NCBI GenBank assembly: GCA_028693055.1 | Contig: JAQUWD010000036.1 | Location: 1 to 41,425 of the forward strand | Direction: 5' to 3' | Length of the DNA stretch: 41,425 bases | From: Eubacteriales bacterium | GTDB taxonomy: Bacteria > Bacillota > Clostridia > Christensenellales > Aristaeellaceae | Shown: positions 1 to 9,292 of the stretch, in pieces | How the letters are laid out: the number at the start of each line of letters is the position of its first letter | Position numbering within the stretch: position 1 is the stretch's first letter | Translations under genes and position numbers: made by a program | The notes under the pieces: generated by a model | Database searches by the model: none | What the model was told of the DNA's origin: nothing | What the model saw: only the letters and a program-made list of their open reading frames with translations

Positions 1-142
1 AGCACGGGGCTTTCGCACCTATCTAGGCTACCGCTGTTGCATATTTCTGCAAGTTGGTAAACTTGATTTTAAGTTACTTCCATTATTTTCCTGAATGTAC
101 TTTTTCACGGTAAGAAGAAAAGAACCTGGGGAAAATCGCATC

Positions 143-171
143 TTGACATCACAGCGCGCGACCGTTATAAT
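143..171 (+). promoter_or_regulatory. sigma-A promoter of rpmH
   Basis: Perfect -35 TTGACA (143-148) and -10 TATAAT (166-171) with a 17-base spacer. The start point would be near 178, giving a leader of about 79 bases to rpmH. That leader can form a hairpin (GTTGCG 200-205 with CGCAAC 215-220). The strength suits a ribosomal protein gene. Confidence 0.85.
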
Positions 172-256
172 AAAAATGTTGTTTTGTGGTTTTCTGCGCG
201 TTGCGTATGCATCGCGCAACACCATACATATCGAATTTGCAAGGAGTTGTTCTTAG

Positions 257-391
257 ATGTTCCGTACCTTCCAGCCTAAGAAATGCCAGCGTAGCAAAGT
301 GCATGGTTTCCGCGCTCGTATGTCCACCAAGAATGGTCGCCGCGTACTGTCCGCCCGTCGTCGTCGCGGTCGCAAGGTGTTAAGTGCCTAA
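257..391 (+). CDS. rpmH: 50S ribosomal protein L34
   Basis: This 44-residue, very basic protein is a structural part of the large ribosomal subunit and binds 23S rRNA. The translation begins [19 protein letters not shown] and ends in an Arg-rich tail (RRRRGRK), matching the usual L34 pattern and the usual length of 44-46 residues. It is too short for most ORF lists. The ATG at 257 follows AAGGAG at 241-246, and a consensus promoter lies upstream. The gene is first in the conserved block rpmH-rnpA-yidD-yidC-jag that sits beside the replication origin in Bacillota. A slight oddity is Cys at position 10, where many L34 proteins have another residue. Confidence 0.97.
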   Translation: MFRTFQPKKCQRSKVHGFRARMSTKNGRRVLSARRRRGRKVLSA

Positions 392-397
392 GCAAAT

Positions 398-479
398 AGC
401 GTAAGGAGCGGAGCTCTCTTTACCGGACGGCGAAAGCATTGCTTTATACCGTGGTGGGAAGTAGGCTGCGCTCCTTGCT
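398..479 (+). other. structured RNA region between rpmH and rnpA
   Basis: The transcript can fold into one long, interrupted helix: AGC 398-400 with GCT 477-479, AAGGAGCG 403-410 with CGCTCCTT 469-476, ACC 422-424 with GGT 453-455, ACGG 427-430 with CCGT 449-452, and AAAGC 433-437 with GCTTT 441-445. No ORF explains it. It may stabilise the rpmH end or regulate rnpA. It matches no RNA family I recognise. Confidence 0.4.
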
Positions 480-496
480 GTAAGAGCAAAATCGAA

Positions 497-543
497 AAAA
501 GCCCGCCCCATTTCTGTATCGGGTGAAGTGGGTACGGGCTTTT
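497..543 (+). terminator. terminator-like hairpin upstream of rnpA
   Basis: AAAAGCCCG (497-505) pairs with CGGGCTTTT (535-543), and an inner CCCA/TGGG pairing shortens the loop. The 3' arm ends in four T residues. It lies between rpmH and rnpA, so it could act as a partial terminator that lowers rnpA output relative to L34. The U-tract is short, so full termination is unlikely. Confidence 0.45.
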
Positions 544-592
544 CCAGTATGACGGCGCAGCGGCGCCTTCCTGAAAGGAAGATGGCGGAAAC

Positions 593-934
593 GTGGAGCG
601 ACAGCATCGGCTTGGACCCAATAGGCAGTTCAACTACGTGTATCGCCGCGGTAAACGCGTATCCTCTAAGGATTTTACATTGCTCTATGTTAGCAATCGT
701 CAAAAGCGGGTCGGCTTTTCTGTCAGCAAGAAGGTTGGGGTTGCCGTGGTACGCAACCGTACCAAGCGTCGGCTTCGCGAAATTCTACGCCGACTTTTAC
801 CGGAGATGAAAAACGGACTCTATGTGTTCGTGACTCGTCCCTGTGTAGTACAATCTACCTATGAGCAGATGGACGCTCAGGTAAAGTCTTTGCTACGCAG
901 ACTGGATAGCCCCAAAAAGTCGCCGCAACGATGA
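593..934 (+). CDS. rnpA: ribonuclease P protein component
   Basis: RnpA binds the catalytic RNase P RNA and helps it process the 5' ends of precursor tRNAs in the cytoplasm. The protein has 113 residues, normal for the family, and carries the signature [11 protein letters not shown] (about residues 52-62), the RNR motif that contacts RNA. The start is GTG at 593 with AAAGGAAG at 574-581; the ATG at 582 is out of frame. The gene follows rpmH after a 201-base structured gap, and its stop overlaps the start of yidD by four bases, so the two are translationally coupled. The protein is highly basic and soluble. Confidence 0.96.
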   Translation: MERQHRLGPNRQFNYVYRRGKRVSSKDFTLLYVSNRQKRVGFSVSKKVGVAVVRNRTKRRLREILRRLLPEMKNGLYVFVTRPCVVQSTYEQMDAQVKSLLRRLDSPKKSPQR

Positions 935-1173
935 TCAAGCGCGTTATGCTTGCTGCAATCCGTTTTTATCGTAAGCGGATCAGCCCGATCACGCCTCCCA
1001 GCTGCCGTTTTATTCCCACCTGCTCTCAATATGCGCTGACGGCAATCGAACGTTACGGTGCGTGGAAAGGCGGGGGAATGGCGTTATGGCGCATATTGCG
1101 CTGTAATCCGTTGTGCAAGGGCGGCTATGACCCGGTTCCCGAAGAACTCATTACGACCATAAGGAAGGGATAA
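931..1173 (+). CDS. yidD: membrane protein insertion efficiency factor YidD
   Basis: YidD is a small peripheral membrane protein that assists membrane protein insertion by YidC. The 80-residue translation has the family signature: [11 protein letters not shown] near residues 25-35, [10 protein letters not shown], then [17 protein letters not shown] near the end. The N-terminus is basic and amphipathic, as usual. The start ATG overlaps the rnpA stop in an ATGA arrangement, and yidC begins six bases after the stop, so this is a tight operon. Length and cysteine pattern match the family. Confidence 0.95.
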   Translation: MIKRVMLAAIRFYRKRISPITPPSCRFIPTCSQYALTAIERYGAWKGGGMALWRILRCNPLCKGGYDPVPEELITTIRKG

Positions 1174-1179
1174 CCCTCG

Positions 1180-2151
1180 ATGAACGAATTCTTCGCAGGT
1201 ATTCTAAACGGTATCAATACGGTAGTCCAAAATTACGGCTGGTCCATGGTGGTTTTTACCATTCTCATTAAGCTGATCATTGTGCCTCTGGATTATAAGA
1301 GCCGCAAGAGCATGCGTCGTATGTCGTCGCTGCAGCCTCAATTGACCAAATTGCAAAAGAAATATGCGAATGACAAGGAAAAGCTCAATGTCAAAATGTC
1401 GGAGCTTTACCGTAAGGAGCATATTAACCCCATGAGCGGCTGCTTGCCGATGCTTATTTCCATGCCGGTGCTCTTTATTATGTTTGCCGCTATGCGCATG
1501 GTCGCTAACACCGAATTGGCGAAGCAGGCGCTGGAAATCCTTACCGTTGGAACACAGACCAGCGAGGGCTGGCTGTGGGTCAAGAACGTATGGATGCCCG
1601 ATAGCCCCTTCTATGGCATTATTTCCGACGCTAGTAGCTTGAAGATGATTCCGGCTGATATTTGGGCGCAGGTCTTTTCTTCCCAGACAGCCGAATCGCT
1701 TAATCAACTGGCGGCGCTAGGTATTAACGCCAGCACCATCACCGGCGATACGGTTTTTGCTGCCTTGCAGAACACGAGCGTTTATCTGGAAGAAATGAAG
1801 CTATGGTCTACAATGCCCAGTCTGAATTTGATTTTGGTACAGCTGACCATTTATGCCAATAATAACGGCTGGTTTATCCTACCGATTCTGGCATGCGTTA
1901 CCCAGTTCCTGATGACTGCCACACAACCCCAGCAGCCGCAGGTGGAGGGTCAGCCCAATACCAATAAGTTTATGAAATACTTTTTCCCGCTGTTCTCTCT
2001 GTTCATCTGTTCCAGCTACAACGCTGCCTTCTCTCTCTATTGGGTAGTGTCCAATATCTTCGCGTGGGTCGAGGGTATCGTGATGAACAAGATGTTTGAA
2101 AAGCAGGAATTGCAAGGTAAAGAGGCTATTGAGGAGGAGAGCATTAAATGA
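1180..2151 (+). CDS. yidC: membrane protein insertase YidC/SpoIIIJ
   Basis: YidC inserts and folds membrane proteins, alone or with SecYEG. The 323-residue protein has the five-helix Gram-positive layout: first helix near residues 17-37, a charged cytoplasmic hairpin with coiled-coil character (about 38-85), a second helix near 86-108 and three more after residue 205. Lys31 in the first helix sits where the conserved hydrophilic-groove Arg of SpoIIIJ/YidC is normally found. No lipobox is seen, unlike many Bacillus homologues. An extracytoplasmic insert (about 110-205) is fairly long. The stop overlaps the jag start (ATGA). Confidence 0.94.
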   Translation: MNEFFAGILNGINTVVQNYGWSMVVFTILIKLIIVPLDYKSRKSMRRMSSLQPQLTKLQKKYANDKEKLNVKMSELYRKEHINPMSGCLPMLISMPVLFIMFAAMRMVANTELAKQALEILTVGTQTSEGWLWVKNVWMPDSPFYGIISDASSLKMIPADIWAQVFSSQTAESLNQLAALGINASTITGDTVFAALQNTSVYLEEMKLWSTMPSLNLILVQLTIYANNNGWFILPILACVTQFLMTATQPQQPQVEGQPNTNKFMKYFFPLFSLFICSSYNAAFSLYWVVSNIFAWVEGIVMNKMFEKQELQGKEAIEEESIK

Positions 2152-2927
2152 GATCGATCGAGTCCAAGGCGAAAACCATGGAGGACGCCGTCACTTCCGG
2201 GCTTGAGAAGCTGGGCGTTTCCTTTGCCGATGTAAAGATCGATATCCTTGACGAGGGCAGCAAGGGCTTCCTTGGAATCCTTGGTTCCAAGCCAGTTGTG
2301 GTTCGCCTGACCGTGAAGGAGGATCTTGAGAGCGTAGCGGAGCCTGCCGTAAAGAAAACGGTTGAAAAGCCCGAAGCTGCGAAGGAAAAAGCCGCTAGAC
2401 CCGCCAAAACCCCTGCCGCGCCGAAACCCGTTAAAGCGGAGCAGCCCCCCAAGGCTCGTGTGAAGAACGAAGGAAATCCTCAAGCGGAAGCGAGAGCGGA
2501 GGAATTTGTTCGGCAGGTTACCACGCTGATGGGCGTGAATGTGACCATCGACGTAAGGCGGGATGAGGAAGAAAACGTCCGCGTGGACATGCACGGCGAT
2601 ACGCTGGGAATTCTCATTGGTCGTCGGGGCGAGACGCTGGACGCGTTACAATACCTAACCAGCCTGTACGTGAACAAGGGCGTGGAAGGGTATACCCGCG
2701 TAACGCTGGATACGGAGAATTATCGCGCCAAGCGGGAAGAAGCGTTGACTCGGCTTGCTAATCGGATGGCGAACCGCGCCGTTAAGACGGGCCGCAAGGT
2801 GGTCATGGAGCCGATGAATCCCTATGAACGCCGCATTCTTCACAGCGCGTTACAGAAAAACGACGCGGTGGAAACCCACAGCGAGGGCGAGGAGCCCAAT
2901 CGTCATGTGGTCATTACCGTAAAATAA
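2148..2927 (+). CDS. jag: RNA-binding protein Jag/KhpB (Jag-N, KH, R3H)
   Basis: Jag (KhpB) is a cytoplasmic RNA-binding protein that works with KhpA and affects cell shape and division in Gram-positive bacteria. The 259-residue protein has a Jag-N domain (about 3-52, with the GSKGFLGI motif), an Ala/Lys/Pro-rich linker (about 60-108), a KH-like domain with the loop GILIGRRGETLDALQYL (about 150-166), and a C-terminal R3H domain with RRILH. It overlaps yidC by four bases and is followed at once by a strong terminator. mnmE and mnmG, which often come next in Bacillota, are absent here. Confidence 0.93.
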   Translation: MRSIESKAKTMEDAVTSGLEKLGVSFADVKIDILDEGSKGFLGILGSKPVVVRLTVKEDLESVAEPAVKKTVEKPEAAKEKAARPAKTPAAPKPVKAEQPPKARVKNEGNPQAEARAEEFVRQVTTLMGVNVTIDVRRDEEENVRVDMHGDTLGILIGRRGETLDALQYLTSLYVNKGVEGYTRVTLDTENYRAKREEALTRLANRMANRAVKTGRKVVMEPMNPYERRILHSALQKNDAVETHSEGEEPNRHVVITVK

Positions 2928-2932
2928 AAGCC

Positions 2933-2966
2933 GTAAAGACAGCGTAATGCGCTGTCTTTACTGTTT
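2933..2966 (+). terminator. intrinsic terminator after jag
   Basis: A perfect 12-bp stem, GTAAAGACAGCG (2933-2944) with CGCTGTCTTTAC (2950-2961), has a five-base loop and is followed by TGTTTT. It closes the rpmH-jag operon. Confidence 0.9.
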
Positions 2967-3016
2967 TCCCCCAAAAGCGGGGCGCTTTAGTGATTTGTAG
3001 AAAAGGAGAATCAACA

Positions 3017-3811
3017 ATGCCCTTTCTTTATGAGACCCATCTTCATACCTGTCAGGCAAGCGCCTGCGGCCGCAGCCCGGGCCATGACTATATCAAACGC
3101 TATCAGGATTTTGGCTTCGAGGGAATCATCGTCACCGATCATTTTTACGGTGGTAATTGCGCGGTTGACCGTTCGTTACCGTGGCCTGAGTGGGTGAAAC
3201 GCTTTTGCGCAGGCTATGAGGATGCTGCCGAAGAAGGCCAGAAGCAGGGCTTTCAGGTCTTTTTTGGATGGGAGCAATGCTATGATGGAGACGAGTACTT
3301 GGTCTATGGCTTAGATAAGGCTTGGCTTTTGGCCCATCCGGAATGCGTGCGCATGACGAGAGGAGAGCAATATGCAGCTGTCCACGCTGCCGGAGGCTGC
3401 GTGGTACAGGCCCACCCCTTTCGCCAAAGATCCTATTTGTCGAAAATTCATCTATCCACTGGCTGCGTGGACGGCGTGGAGGCATTCAATAGCTGCAACG
3501 AGCAGGAATGGGATGCGCAGGCATTACGCTATGCCAATCAACTAAAGCTGCCGATTACGGCAGGCTCCGATATTCACCAAATTTATCAGATGCCAAAGGA
3601 AGAGATCATGGGTGTTTCCTTTGATCATAAGCTGCAATCCGTGCAGGAATACGCAGCTGCAATACGTCATTGCGAGCCTTATAAGGTCAATGCCCCTAAG
3701 GAACGCGGGCAATGGACTGGGCGAGAAAGCGTTATTTTACCCGTGGATATACGGGACAAGCATGACCGTACGGTCAGCCGCAGCTTGAAGGATTTTTGGG
3801 TAGACGAGTGA
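3017..3811 (+). CDS. PHP-domain metal-dependent phosphoesterase-like protein
   Basis: PHP-domain proteins hydrolyse phosphoester bonds using a metal cluster held by His and Asp residues. The protein starts with YETHLHT (H7, H9 region), then has GIIVTDHFYGG, VVQAHPF and ITAGSDIH, which match the ordered PHP metal motifs. From the ATG at 3017 it has 264 residues. This start is preferred to an upstream GTG at 2990 because AAAAGGAG (3001-3008) lies at the right distance. The substrate is unknown; close relatives are annotated only as PHP-domain proteins. It converges on the LacI gene with a one-base gap and no terminator between them. No signal peptide is seen, so it is cytoplasmic. Confidence 0.82.
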   Translation: MPFLYETHLHTCQASACGRSPGHDYIKRYQDFGFEGIIVTDHFYGGNCAVDRSLPWPEWVKRFCAGYEDAAEEGQKQGFQVFFGWEQCYDGDEYLVYGLDKAWLLAHPECVRMTRGEQYAAVHAAGGCVVQAHPFRQRSYLSKIHLSTGCVDGVEAFNSCNEQEWDAQALRYANQLKLPITAGSDIHQIYQMPKEEIMGVSFDHKLQSVQEYAAAIRHCEPYKVNAPKERGQWTGRESVILPVDIRDKHDRTVSRSLKDFWVDE

Positions 3812-3812
3812 T

Positions 3813-4856
3813 TCATTGGCAGAAATTTCGTTTGCCAAGCTGTGCTCCACAGCTTTCCCGAATCATCAGCACGGATTCATATTTGCGGCGCATAGAGGGG
3901 ATCAGCTCGCCCTCTGATTGAATTAAAAGGCGAACGGCGTACTGAATGGCGTCGTTTACATGAAGATCGCAGGTGGTTAGCGACGGCGTTAAGAAGGGCC
4001 CGAAAAATTGATTGTCGCAGCCAATTACGGCCATGTCGTCCGGCACCTTCAAACCCAAACGGCTAAGCTGACGCATGGCTCCAAGGGCTACTAGATCGTT
4101 AAAGGCTACGATTGCGGTAGGACGTTGTTCCGCGTCGCAGTTGGATAGAAGCTGCAAAAGAGCATTCTCCCCCTCGGCGCATCCATCTGCCTGCACGAGG
4201 GGGAAGGGACGTAGCGCTAGCTCGCGCATCGACTGTAGATAAGCGCTTTCGCGGCTTGACGCTTCATTTGCGCCCACGCTGCCGCCCAGCATAGCAATCC
4301 GACGGTGCCCCAATGTATAGAGATGCTGTACGGAGGATTGCATACCACCCCATAAGTCCAGCACAAGACCCGCGCATTCCAACTGATCATCCGGCGGATT
4401 CAGCACAACCACAGGCATATATTTTTGAAGCTGACGGAGCATTCGCCGTGCGTTTTCCGGCTCGCGCGGCATTACGTCGCCTGAGAGAACCACTCCATCC
4501 AGACGCTTCCCCAGCAGAAGCTCGACGAGCGTGGAATCATATCCACCGCGTCGCATGGAAGGCAACAACTGCACAAAATAGTTCATCTGCTGCGCGTATT
4601 GTTGGGCGGTAGAGCAAATGGCTCCATAAAATGGATTTTCCAGACTGGGGAAAACCACTCCGATAGTGTGAGTTTTTTTCTTCAATAAACCGGCGGCTAT
4701 CTGATTGGGATGGTAGCCGTTTTTTTCGACAATTTCCAATACCTTCCTACGGGTTTCGGGACGCACGGAAGGATGATTGCTGACAACGCGTGACACGGTG
4801 GCGGTGGAAACGCCGGCTTCCTTGGCAATAGTATAAATGTTAACGTGCTGTGCCAT
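3813..4856 (-). CDS. LacI-family transcriptional regulator
   Basis: A sugar-responsive repressor of 347 residues. The N-terminal helix-turn-helix (about 5-25, TIAKEAGVSTATVSRVVSNH) and hinge helix (about 48-57) are typical, followed by a periplasmic-binding-protein-like effector domain from about residue 62. The gene is divergent from the GH2 beta-galactosidase. Two near-identical palindromes, TGTAAYNNRTTACA, lie in the shared intergenic region, one at each promoter, so it most likely represses both itself and the galactosidase. The inducer cannot be read from sequence; a galactoside is likely from context. The start has GGGAGG-type SD on the minus strand just upstream. Confidence 0.9.
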   Translation of the reverse strand: MAQHVNIYTIAKEAGVSTATVSRVVSNHPSVRPETRRKVLEIVEKNGYHPNQIAAGLLKKKTHTIGVVFPSLENPFYGAICSTAQQYAQQMNYFVQLLPSMRRGGYDSTLVELLLGKRLDGVVLSGDVMPREPENARRMLRQLQKYMPVVVLNPPDDQLECAGLVLDLWGGMQSSVQHLYTLGHRRIAMLGGSVGANEASSRESAYLQSMRELALRPFPLVQADGCAEGENALLQLLSNCDAEQRPTAIVAFNDLVALGAMRQLSRLGLKVPDDMAVIGCDNQFFGPFLTPSLTTCDLHVNDAIQYAVRLLIQSEGELIPSMRRKYESVLMIRESCGAQLGKRNFCQ

Positions 4857-4886
4857 CGTTCAGCACCTCCCGAATTGAATAGTCCT

Positions 4887-4915
4887 ATTGTAACACAGGA
4901 TGTAACGCATTACAA
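4887..4915 (-). promoter_or_regulatory. promoter of the lacI-type gene
   Basis: On the minus strand: -35 TTGTAA (4915-4910), 17-base spacer, -10 TACAAT (4892-4887). The palindrome at 4901-4914 covers the -35 and part of the spacer, which predicts autorepression. Confidence 0.6.
4901..4914. promoter_or_regulatory. operator O1 (LacI-type palindrome)
   Basis: TGTAACGCATTACA, an imperfect inverted repeat with a CG-type LacI centre. It overlaps the regulator's own promoter and lies upstream of the galactosidase -35. It matches O2 in both conserved arms. Confidence 0.75.
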
Positions 4916-4928
4916 ATAGGAAAACTTC

Positions 4929-4957
4929 TTGACATAGTATGCTCTACATGCTATACT
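4929..4957 (+). promoter_or_regulatory. promoter of the GH2 beta-galactosidase gene
   Basis: -35 TTGACA (4929-4934), 17-base spacer, -10 TATACT (4952-4957). Transcription would start near 4964, just before O2 (4967-4980), so a bound repressor would block the initially transcribed region. Confidence 0.8.
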
Positions 4958-4966
4958 CGCGGCAGA

Positions 4967-4980
4967 TGTAATGGGTTACA
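4967..4980. promoter_or_regulatory. operator O2 (LacI-type palindrome)
   Basis: TGTAATGGGTTACA. Its centre is exactly 66 bp from the centre of O1, compatible with DNA looping by a tetrameric or paired repressor. It covers about +4 to +17 of the galactosidase transcript. Confidence 0.75.
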
Positions 4981-4994
4981 TTACAAGTCTTTAA

Positions 4995-8024
<3,030 letters not shown>

Positions 8025-8050
8025 GCTCAACGGATGATTTTGTAGTTGTT

Positions 8051-8101
8051 GCCGGAACGGGGAAAATTGTCTCCCGTTCCGGCGGTAATGATCTTTTTTT
8101 A
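8051..8101 (+). terminator. terminator after the GH2 beta-galactosidase
   Basis: GCCGGAACGGG (8051-8061) pairs perfectly with CCCGTTCCGGC (8073-8083). A run of T residues starts about 10 bases after the stem (8094 on), a little farther than usual. Confidence 0.65.
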
Positions 8102-8203
8102 AGCTTCGTAGAAACAAGTCGAAGGAAAGAAGAACCACGAAGAAAACCCACAGAAATCATGAAGGAAGGGACAGCGCGAACGGCAGGAAGATGAAATTTA
8201 CTG

Positions 8204-8232
8204 TTGACAGACCATAAGAATTATGATAAAAT
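8204..8232 (+). promoter_or_regulatory. promoter of the tRNA operon
   Basis: -35 TTGACA (8204-8209), 17-base spacer, -10 TAAAAT (8227-8232). Transcription would begin near 8240, about 45 bases before tRNA-Arg. Confidence 0.75.
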
Positions 8233-8285
8233 TCAACAATGTCAGCGGGTTGCCTGAGGCTTCGCCCCTAAAGCTGGGCAGGCAT

Positions 8286-8362
<77 letters not shown>

Positions 8363-8368
8363 AGACAT

Positions 8369-8444
8369 GGTGGGTGTAGTTCAGTGGTAGAGCGCCAGAT
8401 TGTGGCTCTGGATGGCGTGGGTTCGAACCCCACCACTCACCCCA
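8369..8444 (+). tRNA. tRNA-His (anticodon GTG)
   Basis: Acceptor GTGGGTG (8370-8376) pairs with CACTCAC (8434-8440). The extra G-1 at 8369 faces discriminator C at 8441, the hallmark identity element of tRNA-His. The anticodon loop is TTGTGGC. CCA is encoded (8442-8444). Confidence 0.96.
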
Positions 8445-8454
8445 TTTTTTCTTT

Positions 8455-8529
8455 TGGGGTATCGCCAAGTGGTAAGGCACGGGACTTTGACTCCCGCATT
8501 CGTAGGTTCAAATCCTGCTACCCCAGCCA
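8455..8529 (+). tRNA. tRNA-Gln (anticodon TTG)
   Basis: Acceptor TGGGGTA (8455-8461) pairs with TACCCCA (8519-8525). The anticodon loop is CTTTGAC, anticodon TTG. T-loop is TTCAAAT, discriminator is G, and CCA is encoded (8527-8529). Confidence 0.96.
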
Positions 8530-8541
8530 GATTAGCGAGAT

Positions 8542-8571
8542 AAAAGTCCGTTTTATGTGAAACGGACTTTT
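8542..8571 (+). terminator. terminator of the tRNA operon
   Basis: AAAAGTCCGTTT (8542-8553) pairs perfectly with AAACGGACTTTT (8560-8571); loop of six bases; T-rich 3' end. Confidence 0.9.
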
Positions 8572-8724
8572 GTTATATCAATGCTTGAATGATGTGGGAA
8601 TTTAGGCTACAACTTAAATCTACCTTCCTGTAAAAATGTCAGATACGCGATTTTATGTTGAGTCCTCTGCCTAAGAGTGCATAACCCGTTCATGCATTTG
8701 ACGTGACTTGGAACTGGCAAAATA

Positions 8725-8753
8725 TTGCACATTTCAACAAAATGAAGTATAAT
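8725..8753 (+). promoter_or_regulatory. promoter of the Hpt-GGDEF-kinase operon
   Basis: -35 TTGCAC (8725-8730), 17-base spacer, -10 TATAAT (8748-8753). The start point would be near 8760, leaving a 145-base untranslated leader before the first Hpt gene. The stretch 8572-8724 upstream shows no gene. Confidence 0.75.
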
Positions 8754-8759
8754 CGAATC

Positions 8760-8890
8760 AGATCAGACGTTAGCCCACAAACTGTTTGGTTATGCGTAGC
8801 GTATATGGGTTCTCGTTTTATTTGGCGTACTGCTTGTGATAACAATGAAGCGTATATCATGACGAACGTCTAGTTATATTATTGTATAGG
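8760..8890 (+). ncRNA. candidate structured 5' leader (possible riboswitch)
   Basis: The leader can fold into a closed multi-branch shape: closing helix AGACGTT (8765-8771) with AACGTCT (8865-8871); inside it AGCCCA (8772-8777) with TGGGTT (8806-8811) enclosing two small hairpins (8778-8788 and TATGC 8791-8795 with GCGTA 8799-8803); and a third arm TAC-GCTT (8828-8835) with AAGC-GTA (8848-8854). The SD (AGGGGTG, about 8888-8894) comes straight after. It does not look like either known c-di-GMP riboswitch class as I remember them. The fold was made by eye only. Confidence 0.35.
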
Positions 8891-8904
8891 GGTGTGTAAT
8901 ATAG

Positions 8905-9255
8905 ATGAATCAATTGATTAAGCGTTTACATGATGAAGGTTGCGATACTGAAGCCGCAATGGAGCGGATGCTGAACGATGAAGAATTTTATCAGGAGTGC
9001 CTGTCCAGCATTCCATTGGACGAAAATTTTTCGGCGCTGAAGACTGCTTTGGAGAAGCAAGATCTCAACGCGGCCTTTGAAGCGGCTCATGCCCTAAAGG
9101 GAGTATTGGCCAATCTTGGCTTAACGCCAATGGTTCAAAAGGTTGTAGAAATTGTGGAGCCGTTGCGCAGTGGAAATGATGCGGGCTTATTATTAAAGAC
9201 CGAGGAATTGCTAAAAATGAAAGATCATTTGGCAGAAATGCTGTCAGAGCACTGA
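8905..9255 (+). CDS. stand-alone Hpt phosphotransfer protein
   Basis: A 116-residue soluble, mostly helical protein. The motif AAHALKGVLANLGL contains the phosphorylatable His62 of histidine phosphotransfer (Hpt) domains, which shuttle phosphate between REC domains in multistep relays. The rest fits a four-helix bundle with no other domain. It is the first gene of a five-gene operon with a GGDEF protein and two hybrid kinases, whose REC domains are the likely partners. A second, divergent copy lies at 13867. The ATG at 8905 has a weak SD about ten bases upstream. Confidence 0.88.
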   Translation: MNQLIKRLHDEGCDTEAAMERMLNDEEFYQECLSSIPLDENFSALKTALEKQDLNAAFEAAHALKGVLANLGLTPMVQKVVEIVEPLRSGNDAGLLLKTEELLKMKDHLAEMLSEH

Positions 9256-9292
9256 GTAGTGCCAGAAAGCGAAAGGCAGGCTCGACGAGCAC

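Noticed and set aside
1-142. Origin of replication with DnaA boxes next to rpmH
   Set aside because: Gene order suggests oriC is near, but no TTATCCACA-like cluster is present in the first 142 bases.
1204-1707. Long minus-strand frame inside yidC
   Set aside because: It is antisense to a clear yidC gene, has no SD, and resembles no family; a shadow frame.
8760-8890. Known c-di-GMP riboswitch (GEMM-I or GEMM-II) before the GGDEF operon
   Set aside because: The characteristic conserved core and tetraloop-receptor sequences of GEMM-I are not visible; reported instead as an unassigned structured leader.
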